Part shown: piece after piece, positions 49,587 to 56,037 of the stretch | How positions within the stretch are numbered: position 1 is the first letter of the stretch | How the letters are laid out: the number at the start of each line of letters is the position of its first letter | NCBI GenBank assembly: GCA_937942165.1 | Contig: CALDFW010000052.1 | Coordinates: forward strand, 1-56,037 | From: an uncultured bacterium | GTDB lineage: Bacteria > Latescibacterota > UBA2968 > UBA8231 | DNA length: 56,037 nucleotides | Direction of reading: 5' to 3' | Translations under genes and position numbers: made by a program | Notes under the pieces: generated by a model | The model's database searches: none | Told to the model about the DNA's origin: nothing | What the model saw: only the letters and a program-made list of their open reading frames with translations

Positions 49587-52500
49587 AAAAAAGAAACGAC
49601 CCGGTAGGCGGAAGGTCAAAAAATCCGCCCAGCGGACAAGGCCGCTCATTTCGCTGTGCGTTATTGCGCGAGACGAGGCCACTTTTTTAGACGGATGTCT
49701 TGCGAGCGTGAGTGGATTGGTCGACGAGATCGTTGTTGTGGATACGGGATCGGTCGATCACACTCAGGCTGTGGCGCGTCAACACGGTGCTCGCGTATTT
49801 GAGATGGCGTGGCAAGATGACTTCTCTCGGCCGCGCAATCACGCGTTGGAACAGGCTAAGGGAGAATGGATCCTAGTCTTGGACTGCGATGAAACGCTCT
49901 CTCCTGCCGATCGAGATCGCCTGCAAGACCTGCTGCGCGACGGCGACTGTGACGCATATCGCATGACTACGCGGAACTACAGCACAAGCACGCAGCACGC
50001 GGGATGGACCCGGTGTGAGGGCACTTATCGAGAAGAGCGCTCGTACGAGGGCTGGTTTCCCTCAACAAAAGTTCGCCTATGGCGCCGGCGGGCAGAAATC
50101 CGCTTTGAAGGCGTGGTGCACGAATTAGTAGAACCCGCCCTCATGCGCGCTGGCATACCCATCGGGGATTGCTTGGTGCCTGTTCATCACTATGGATATG
50201 CAGAGAAGGAGCGCGCGGGAGACCACTATTTGCGCGCCGGCGAGCGCAAGGTGCGAGAAAATCCCAACGACATAAGAGCTCGCTATGAGCTGGCGATTGC
50301 CTACCGCAATGCCGATCGGCAAGACGAGGCTCTTGGAGAGATTGAATCCGCCCTGTCGGGCGCTTCCAACGCGGATTCTGCGGCCCTGATTTACGTGCAG
50401 GAAGAGCTGATGCTCTTGGTGCGTGCCGATATTCTCACTCGTATGGGGCAAAAGGCAGAGGCGTTAGCTGCTTATGAAGCGCTGCTGGAACGCTTTCCCG
50501 ATTCCCACCAAGCCCTTAACAACAAAGGCATTTTGTTGGAGGATCAGGGACTGATTGGAGAGGCGCGGCGCTGCTATGAACGGGCGCTGTCTCTGGTCGG
50601 CGACAACGAAACCTTGGCAGAGAACGTGGCTCGAGTGTCTGCCGAGTACACGCTGAGTATATGCGTCCTTGTGCGGGGGGATGGAGCACCCCTTGAGCGC
50701 TGTTTGGAAAGCGTCTGCGGTGTGGCGGATCAGGTTATTGTTGTAGATCTGGGGAGAGATGGCCAAACCGAGGCCAGCGTCGAGCGCTTCGGGGCCACTC
50801 GGATGGGCGTAGAATGGACCGGAGACTTTTCAGCGGTTCGCAACGCCGCCCTCGATAGGGCAACCGGCGATTGGATCCTGTGCATGGACGCAGAAGAGTA
50901 TCTGCGTCGCGAAGACAGAGAAAAGGTCTTTAAGTCAAAGCTGTTAAAGCCCAACCGTGGACTGTACGTGAGCGTGGTAGGAGAAGAGGGTAGTCGCACG
51001 CAGGCCGTAAAGATGTTTCCGAATCGTCCTACAATTCGCTTTGAGCAGCCGGCCTATGAAAACGTCCTAAACGCAATCCGGAGCGCCGGAATTGCGCTCC
51101 AACTCGCCGATTTTGAGTTGTGCAGAGGACCGTATGCCGAAGCGGCAGATGCGCGCACTAAGCAGGCCCACGACGATGATCTGATGGCGGTCTGGTTGGC
51201 CGAGAATCCCGCGGACTGGGAGCGTCAGGTGCGCTTTGGACACGCCTTATACGCACGCGGCCGTCGCGATATTGCCCGGACTTTTCTGGGCTGTGTATGT
51301 GAGGCTGGAGAGCGCGTCCCAGGAGTCGATACGCGCCGACGTGCCCTGAGTTTCTACGGGCGATGTCTCTTGGAAGAGGGTGAGTATGCCGAGGCCAAAA
51401 AGGTGCTGCAGCAGGCGTTAGATTTAGCGCCCAACGATGCGCTCGCGCTTCTGTCTATGGGAGACGTTGCAGTTAAGTTGGGGCTCTATCGGGAGGCAGA
51501 AGTCCACTTGCGGGCTTCGCTGCAGGGAGAGGGCGAGGCGGATTTTGCCCTAGATGGGGGCGCCGTTGCCTATGCCACTCACTTTTTCCTAGGGCAGGCA
51601 CTGAGCGGTCAGGGACGCAGCGAGGATGCGATTGCTTCTTTTGAGCAGGCAAATCGGGCTGCTCCGAATCGATCGGAGGCGCGTCAGGCCATTGCCTTGC
51701 TACGCCAGGGGATAGGTCAGGGAGACAGTGGGCTTTACATGCACCAGCCGCCGGCCGCAGAAACGCCCTCTGTTGAAACGACCACTTCGGACGGTCCTCG
51801 AGGGACGTTGAGTCTGTGCATGATTGTTCGCAATGAGGAGGCGCGGCTAGGGCGCTGTTTGGAGAGCGTGCGCGGATTAGTCGATGAGATAATCGTCGTC
51901 GATACGGGCTCGGATGACGACACGATTGGCGTGGCAAAGAAACACGGGGCAAAGGTGGGTTTCTTCGAGTGGTGTGACGATTTTGCCGCCGCGCGAAATG
52001 CGTCCATTTCCATGGCCACGGGGGATTGGATCATGTGGCTGGACGCCGATGACGTGCTGCCGCCTGAAAGCCATGCGCCCATCCGCCAATGCATCTCCGA
52101 TAGCCGAGAGAAGGCCTATTTCTTTGTCCTTGATGATCAGGGCTACGAGCACATTTCTTGCTTACAGCTTCGCCTTTTTCCAAACCTGCCCGAGGTTCGA
52201 TTTGAGATGCCTGTGCACGAACAGGTCGCGCCTTCTCTGTCGCGGTTGGGCATGGAAATGGTCCAGAGTACAATTCGCGTGCTGCACACGGGCTATACTA
52301 CGCCTGAGGTAGTGGCTGGGAAAAAAGAGCGCTACTTGAAAATTATGGAGCGCTGGGTAGAGGCGCATCCTCAGGATTATATGGAACGTTCCCACGTCGC
52401 CCTGACCTACTATTCTACGGATAGGTTAGAAGAAGCAGAGCGCGCCTATCGTTTCATTATTGAAGAGAGTACCTGCTACGCTGATCGCAACTGGGTAGTC

Positions 52501-53697
52501 TACACGACAGCCCTGCTTTTTTTGGGCCGAACCTATATGAAGATGGGTCGCTTGGAAGAGGCTAAGACCTATCTGCACAAGGCCGAGGCAGTCGACCGTG
52601 ACTACATCTTGACGCAATTAACGCTGGCTGAGCTATATGCTCAACTAGAAGATCACACAGCCGTGTTGGAACATGCGCGGTCGGTCGTTGAGAGCAAGCG
52701 TCAGATGACGTTTTTTCCAATCGATTACGACGAGGTGACTTTTTCCGCTCATCTGTTGATGGCGCGTTCATACAAAGCGCGATCAATGTGGTCACAGGCT
52801 GCAGCGTCCTTTAGGAGTGCAGCCGCTACGCCCGTGGACCGTCGCAGCGATGCGCTGGGTAGTCTATCGAGTATGTATAAAGAGTTGGGACAGTTGGGCG
52901 AGGCGCGCTCGGCGCTGGGAGATGCCCTTGAAATGGCGCCCGAGCATCCAGAACATGCCTTTAATATGGGTGTGATAGAGCTTGAAGCTGGGCAATTAGA
53001 TAGAGCAGAGCCGTTTTTTAAACAGGCACTTGCGTTAAAGTCCGGACATACGTTGGCGCTGCTGAACCTCGGCTATATCTCGAAAACCCAGGGAAGGCTT
53101 GATGAAGCCGAAGCTAGGTATGTGCAAGCTATAAAATGCGATGAGAAAGGCGTCGAAGCGCGTGCGAACTTAGCGCATCTCTTAGTGGATCAGGAGCGCT
53201 ATGGAGAGGCTCTTACCCTCTTTCGTGAGGTTCGATCGCTCGAGTCGGGTCTCTTGGATATAGAACTGGGCTACATACTCTCGCTCGTTCACCAGCCCGA
53301 ATGCACTTGGTCGGACTGCAGTCTCGTACTGCGTTCGTTGGATGGGCTGCTGAGTGATTGGTCCGTTGGGGAAGGGGATCTAGAGCAGCCGCAGTCGGCG
53401 GCTCTGCGCTTGGGCGAACTCGGCGTTTTGCTGATTCGCAGCGAAATGCACAAATGCGCCGAGTTGGCGCTGCGCGTGGCTGTCGCTTTGGAGAACGATC
53501 TATTAGAAGTGCGTCGTCTGCTTGCAGAAGTTCTTTTTGCTCGCGGGGCCTATTGGCAGGCCGTTGCTCAACTCGAAGTTGTACTGAATGCCGAACCACA
53601 GGATGCGGCCAGCTTTAATCGCCTCGGAGACTGTTACAAGCAGCTCGGTGTAGAAGAGGCCGCTCAAATGTGTTATGCGCGCGCGGGGATAACATAA
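49579..53697 (+). CDS. Giant glycosyltransferase with three GT2 domains and TPRs
   Basis: 1372 residues from a GTG at 49579 with GGAG at 49568-49571; it overlaps the previous gene by eight bases. A longer in-frame stretch upstream lies inside that gene. The N-terminus is very basic (MGKKKKRPGRRKVKK). Domain 1 (about 20-270): LISLCVIARDEATFLDGCL, VVVDTGSVDHT, LVLDCDETLSPADRD. Domain 2 (about 355-600): LSICVLVRGDGAPLERCL, VDLGRDGQT, CMDAEEYL, degenerate at both the DTGS and DxD positions. Domain 3 (about 742-1000): LSLCMIVRNEEARLGRCL, VVDTGSDDDT, MWLDADDVLPPES. TPR-like repeats lie between and after them. Domains 1 and 3 should be active; domain 2 probably is not. Probably acts on flagellin or a flagellin-linked chain. 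Confidence 0.85.
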   Translation: MGKKKKRPGRRKVKKSAQRTRPLISLCVIARDEATFLDGCLASVSGLVDEIVVVDTGSVDHTQAVARQHGARVFEMAWQDDFSRPRNHALEQAKGEWILVLDCDETLSPADRDRLQDLLRDGDCDAYRMTTRNYSTSTQHAGWTRCEGTYREERSYEGWFPSTKVRLWRRRAEIRFEGVVHELVEPALMRAGIPIGDCLVPVHHYGYAEKERAGDHYLRAGERKVRENPNDIRARYELAIAYRNADRQDEALGEIESALSGASNADSAALIYVQEELMLLVRADILTRMGQKAEALAAYEALLERFPDSHQALNNKGILLEDQGLIGEARRCYERALSLVGDNETLAENVARVSAEYTLSICVLVRGDGAPLERCLESVCGVADQVIVVDLGRDGQTEASVERFGATRMGVEWTGDFSAVRNAALDRATGDWILCMDAEEYLRREDREKVFKSKLLKPNRGLYVSVVGEEGSRTQAVKMFPNRPTIRFEQPAYENVLNAIRSAGIALQLADFELCRGPYAEAADARTKQAHDDDLMAVWLAENPADWERQVRFGHALYARGRRDIARTFLGCVCEAGERVPGVDTRRRALSFYGRCLLEEGEYAEAKKVLQQALDLAPNDALALLSMGDVAVKLGLYREAEVHLRASLQGEGEADFALDGGAVAYATHFFLGQALSGQGRSEDAIASFEQANRAAPNRSEARQAIALLRQGIGQGDSGLYMHQPPAAETPSVETTTSDGPRGTLSLCMIVRNEEARLGRCLESVRGLVDEIIVVDTGSDDDTIGVAKKHGAKVGFFEWCDDFAAARNASISMATGDWIMWLDADDVLPPESHAPIRQCISDSREKAYFFVLDDQGYEHISCLQLRLFPNLPEVRFEMPVHEQVAPSLSRLGMEMVQSTIRVLHTGYTTPEVVAGKKERYLKIMERWVEAHPQDYMERSHVALTYYSTDRLEEAERAYRFIIEESTCYADRNWVVYTTALLFLGRTYMKMGRLEEAKTYLHKAEAVDRDYILTQLTLAELYAQLEDHTAVLEHARSVVESKRQMTFFPIDYDEVTFSAHLLMARSYKARSMWSQAAASFRSAAATPVDRRSDALGSLSSMYKELGQLGEARSALGDALEMAPEHPEHAFNMGVIELEAGQLDRAEPFFKQALALKSGHTLALLNLGYISKTQGRLDEAEARYVQAIKCDEKGVEARANLAHLLVDQERYGEALTLFREVRSLESGLLDIELGYILSLVHQPECTWSDCSLVLRSLDGLLSDWSVGEGDLEQPQSAALRLGELGVLLIRSEMHKCAELALRVAVALENDLLEVRRLLAEVLFARGAYWQAVAQLEVVLNAEPQDAASFNRLGDCYKQLGVEEAAQMCYARAGIT

Positions 53698-54473
53698 TGA
53701 AATACTGCGTTATTCTACGCGTATGTGAGACGGTCGACGCGGTAAACCAACTATCGCGTCCCTGGGGTTTAAACAAACGGGAGACGATCTTATTGACGCT
53801 GCGATCTCTCGTTGCCAGCTTGAAGGCTGCTGAGATCGAGTACGGTATATACGTTGTCGAAGATGGCATCTCCGAAGCGCTGCGCGCCGAGTTGGAAAAA
53901 TGGTCTGAGGCCATCATTTCTACGGATGAGCGAGGCGTTTGTGGATCCCTGTCGAAAAGTTACGAGGTTGCGCGGCATTTTTCCGACGGAGATTGGGTGT
54001 ATTTTTGCGAAGATGACTATTTACACAGAGAAGTATGCATGCAGTATATAGACGAGCTGCTCCGCGGCGCGACGGAATATCTGCAGGCTTATGACCGGGA
54101 ACTGCTTTTTATACATCCGTGTGATTATCCCGATCGCTATAACCTGCCCGATCGGTTTACGGGTCGAAGCGACGATCGCTACGCAATCTTTCGCAGCGGT
54201 CGGTGTCACTGGCGTGAAGTGCCCAGCGCAACGTATACCTGGCTTATGCGAGCTGAAGTGCTCCGCCGACACGCGGCACTCTTTCGGGATAATATTGATC
54301 ACCACGCGCGTTTTGGAACGGGCGATCAGTATTGGGGAGAAGTGGTATTCCAGCGCGAAGATGCGCTCTGTATCAGTCCGTTGCCAAGCCTATCCACGCA
54401 CCTGCACGAAGGCGTTATGAGTCCACTGGTCAACTGGCAGGCTGAAGCTGCCCGCTACGAACGGTCGCTCTAA
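53697..54473 (+). CDS. Small glycosyltransferase-like protein
   Basis: 258 residues. The ATG at 53697 shares one base with the stop of the previous gene (TAATG), so it is translationally coupled. Features are GT2-like: MKYCVILRVCETVDAVNQLSRPW, LTLRSLVASLKAAEIEYGIYVVEDG, SLSKSYEVARHFSDGDWVYFCEDDYLH (EDD metal motif near residue 107) and a C-terminal LLPS-type region (QYWGEVVFQREDALCISPLPSLSTHLHEG). The family is uncertain; it lies between the giant glycosyltransferases and flagellin, so a sugar-transfer role on flagellin is the best guess. It has no TPRs. Confidence 0.7.
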   Translation: MKYCVILRVCETVDAVNQLSRPWGLNKRETILLTLRSLVASLKAAEIEYGIYVVEDGISEALRAELEKWSEAIISTDERGVCGSLSKSYEVARHFSDGDWVYFCEDDYLHREVCMQYIDELLRGATEYLQAYDRELLFIHPCDYPDRYNLPDRFTGRSDDRYAIFRSGRCHWREVPSATYTWLMRAEVLRRHAALFRDNIDHHARFGTGDQYWGEVVFQREDALCISPLPSLSTHLHEGVMSPLVNWQAEAARYERSL

Positions 54474-54501
54474 CGATCTCCATTCCGCGCTAAGGGTATG
54501 G

Positions 54502-54517
54502 GGTAAAATATTTTCCC
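54502..54517. promoter_or_regulatory. Palindrome upstream of the flagellin promoter, possible activator site
   Basis: GG-T-AAAATATTTT-C-CC, about 150 bases before the -24 element, resembling the GGGAAATCATTTCCC element before flgF. A bend-prone AT palindrome lies between it and the promoter (54598-54609). Confidence 0.4.
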
Positions 54518-54655
54518 ACGTTAGCCAATTTCTGGTCCCGACGTTCCTCCCGCGGGCTACCGGTCCGTTTGAAGTGGCTCGGCATTCCCTTTCTGGGTAT
54601 TTATAAATATCTGTAAAATATAATCTTACCTCTTTTATTTGCCTGGCTTTGAATT

Positions 54656-54671
54656 TGGCATAGCACTTGCT
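54656..54671 (+). promoter_or_regulatory. Sigma-54-type promoter for flagellin
   Basis: TGGCATAGCACTTGCT: GG at 54657-54658 and GC at 54669-54670, 10 bases apart. It matches the flgF promoter in 13 of 16 positions. Expected start near 54682, giving a leader of about 95 bases. Confidence 0.75.
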
Positions 54672-54680
54672 TCAGTGCGC

Positions 54681-54767
54681 ATGGAAGTCTGAATGATTAG
54701 CCGCAGTGAAGAAATGATTGCATGAGGGTCTAGCTACGGAAGGCCCAGACAGTCCGGCGACCAAGGA
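54681..54767 (+). promoter_or_regulatory. Flagellin leader with ANGGA (CsrA-type) motifs
   Basis: ATGGA (54681-54685), ACGGA (54736-54740) and AAGGA (54763-54767, the ribosome binding site AAGGAGG). Two sites, one at the ribosome binding site, is the arrangement that lets CsrA repress flagellin in Firmicutes. A CGGA/TCCG stem would hold the middle motif in a stem, not a loop, so folding needs checking. Confidence 0.5.
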
Positions 54768-54775
54768 GGTTTGTT

Positions 54776-56037
54776 ATGCCGATTCGCCTCGGAACAAATA
54801 TAGCTTCAATAAATGCTCAAAGGCAGCTGAATACCAACAGCGCTGAGTTTACAAAGCGCGTAGAGCGTCTGTCTTCGGGTTTACGCATTAACAGGGGAGC
54901 CGACGATGCTGCTGGTCTCTCCGTTTCTGAGGGTATGCGCTCGGAAATCTTGGGTATGCGGCAGGGGGTGCGCAATGCTGAGCAGGGAATAAGCCTGATC
55001 CAGCTAGCGGAGGGTTCGCTTAACGAAGTCAGCAATATGCTGCGGCGCATGCGCGAGCTCTCTGTGCAATCTGCGAACTCCACTATAAATGATTCAAATC
55101 GTGAGAACTTGTCTGCCGAGTTTAACCAGCTGAGCGCAGAAATAGATCGAATTGCCCTCTCTACTACGTATAACGATCAGGTCCTACTGACAGGTTTTGG
55201 AAATACGGTAACTCAAAACAGTGATGTCTCGACCGCACTCGATGGATTTTCCGGCGTGCGCGAGGTTGGCATTTCTGGGGCCGTTCCCGGAACGTATGTG
55301 TTCACCGATGAAAGCAGCGATGATAACCAGATCACGCTCGCCGTCACGTTGCCCGACGGCACGGAGTTAAAGCAATCCATTGACGTGGGGGCGACTCTGG
55401 ATCGGGACGCAGACGAAAACCTGGTTGCTACGGGAACGACCTTCGTGGCCAATTTTGATCGCTTGGGCGTTCAGGTGACCCTTGTCGGTCCCAATGTCGA
55501 CTTCTCTAACACTTTTAAGAGCACCGTTGAAGACGGGGGTGAGGGCGGTACGGTCGTTATCGGAAATGAGACGATTACCATTAATCCAAATGAATCGCTG
55601 GAAGATATGGCGACCAAGTTAAACGATACGCTCACCACGCTTAGCCCGCCTGGATCGGCCACGTTTAACGAGCAATTTGGCGAACTGCGCGTCGATAGCG
55701 GCGGCAACGAAATACTGGACAATCCGGCCGGTTTGCTAGGACTCAAAAATGCGAATGCCTACATCGATGGCCGATTGAACGATAAGCAGATAGTTATCTC
55801 GGAGGCTACGGGGGGTGTTCTTCAGGTCGGTCCCAACAACGAAGCCTCTAACCGCATCGCGCTCAACATAGGAGATATGCGAGCAAGTGGAGCAGAATTA
55901 AACCTGACGGGCATCTCCGTCTCCAACTTGGAAAGCTCGCGATCGGCCATCTCACGCATAGACAACGCGATTTTGGTAGTTACGCGCCAGCGCGGTGACT
56001 TGGGTGCTATTCAGAACCGCCTGCAGTTTACGACGGG
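54776..56037 (+). CDS. fliC: Flagellin, 3' partial
   Basis: 420 codons are visible and the gene runs off the window with only a few tens of residues missing. The N-terminus PIRLGTNIASINAQRQLNTNSAEFTKRVERLSSGLRINRGADDAAGLSVSEGMRSEILGMRQGVRNAEQGISLIQLAEGSLNEVSNMLRRMRELSVQSAN is standard flagellin D0/D1. The centre (about 140-360) is variable, rich in Ser, Thr, Asn and Gly, with a flagellin-IN motif (ITINPNESLEDMATKLNDTL). The C-terminal D1 begins NLTGISVSNLESSRSAISRIDNAILVVTRQRGDLGAIQNRLQ. It assembles the filament. The ribosome binding site is strong (AAGGAGG) and the upstream genes predict glycosylation of its surface Ser/Thr. Confidence 0.97.
   Translation, partial: MPIRLGTNIASINAQRQLNTNSAEFTKRVERLSSGLRINRGADDAAGLSVSEGMRSEILGMRQGVRNAEQGISLIQLAEGSLNEVSNMLRRMRELSVQSANSTINDSNRENLSAEFNQLSAEIDRIALSTTYNDQVLLTGFGNTVTQNSDVSTALDGFSGVREVGISGAVPGTYVFTDESSDDNQITLAVTLPDGTELKQSIDVGATLDRDADENLVATGTTFVANFDRLGVQVTLVGPNVDFSNTFKSTVEDGGEGGTVVIGNETITINPNESLEDMATKLNDTLTTLSPPGSATFNEQFGELRVDSGGNEILDNPAGLLGLKNANAYIDGRLNDKQIVISEATGGVLQVGPNNEASNRIALNIGDMRASGAELNLTGISVSNLESSRSAISRIDNAILVVTRQRGDLGAIQNRLQFTT

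Larger units (their letters stand above)
54474..54775 (+). other. 302-base region between the small glycosyltransferase and flagellin
   Basis: No ORF is supported. It contains an AT palindrome GG-T-AAAATATTTT-C-CC (54502-54517), CCCGCGGG (54550-54557 region), TATTTATAAATA (54598-54609), the sigma-54-type promoter (54656-54671) and the flagellin leader. No clear transcription terminator follows the upstream gene. Confidence 0.6.

Noticed and set aside
54540..54680. Sigma-28 flagellin promoter (TAAA-N15-GCCGATAA)
   Set aside because: No good match with correct spacing, while the sigma-54 motif is strong.
1..56037. CRISPR array, tRNA, rRNA, transposon or prophage
   Set aside because: No regularly spaced repeats, tRNA-like cloverleaf, rRNA-like stretch, transposase or integrase gene was visible.

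Overview
The window is a gene-dense stretch (46 full-length or near full-length genes plus one truncated at each edge and one small candidate ORF) from the chromosome of a flagellated, didermic (Gram-negative type) bacterium. Evidence for the envelope type is direct: FlgH and FlgI (L- and P-ring proteins), an MCE/Mla-type lipid transport operon with a predicted outer-membrane barrel, several lipoproteins with lipoboxes, and Lgt. The combination of FliW-CsrA control, sigma-54-type flagellar promoters, very large multi-domain glycosyltransferases with TPRs, TRAP transport and PKD/SUMF1-like secreted proteins suggests an uncultured aquatic lineage outside the well-studied Proteobacteria (something like a Latescibacterota-type genome is possible), but the taxonomy is a guess. 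No rRNA, tRNA, CRISPR array, transposase or phage gene was seen.

Layout. 1-9.5 kb: end of a glycogen-synthase-like glycosyltransferase, a single-domain response regulator, a PKD/SUMF1-like lipoprotein, an unrecognised 606-residue protein coupled to a DUF4384-like lipoprotein, an MBL-fold hydrolase, an aspartate/aromatic aminotransferase and a FkbM methyltransferase. 9.5-16.3 kb (minus strand): a tightly overlapping operon MCE protein - PqiC-like lipoprotein - beta-barrel protein - STAS-MlaE permease - MlaF ATPase - dihydrofolate reductase, preceded by a YegS-type lipid kinase gene. 16.1-21 kb (plus): a candidate 53-residue protein, a fatty acyl-CoA reductase, Lgt, an Old Yellow Enzyme and an SDR. 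21-29.5 kb (mostly minus): threonine synthase-like enzyme, amidohydrolase, DUF2231 protein, a complete TRAP transporter (DctM, Q, P), RpiA, a GNAT enzyme and a VpsJ-like toroid protein. 29.5-33.6 kb (plus): AAC(3)-fold acyltransferase, acyl carrier protein, FkbH and a GT4 glycosyltransferase, a likely glyceryl/acyl decoration module for a surface glycan. 33.6-36.6 kb (minus): peptide deformylase, MotE-like protein, a SUMF1-like protein and a CBM9-like protein.

36.8-56 kb (plus) is a flagellar locus: flgF, flgG, flgA, flgH, flgI, flgJ, flgN, flgK, flgL, fliW, csrA, then two giant glycosyltransferases (1388 and 1372 residues), a small glycosyltransferase, and the flagellin gene, which runs off the right edge. 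The order places glycosyltransferases between the CsrA/FliW regulators and flagellin and predicts a glycosylated filament. I see three close matches to the sigma-54 -24/-12 consensus (before flgF, before flagellin, and on the minus strand before the motE-like gene), and ANGGA motifs in the leaders of csrA, the first giant glycosyltransferase and flagellin. Together these suggest a sigma-54 transcriptional layer plus a FliW-CsrA post-transcriptional layer that may couple flagellin synthesis to its glycosylation. No flgM is present in the locus. All functional assignments are from reading the sequence; no database search was run.
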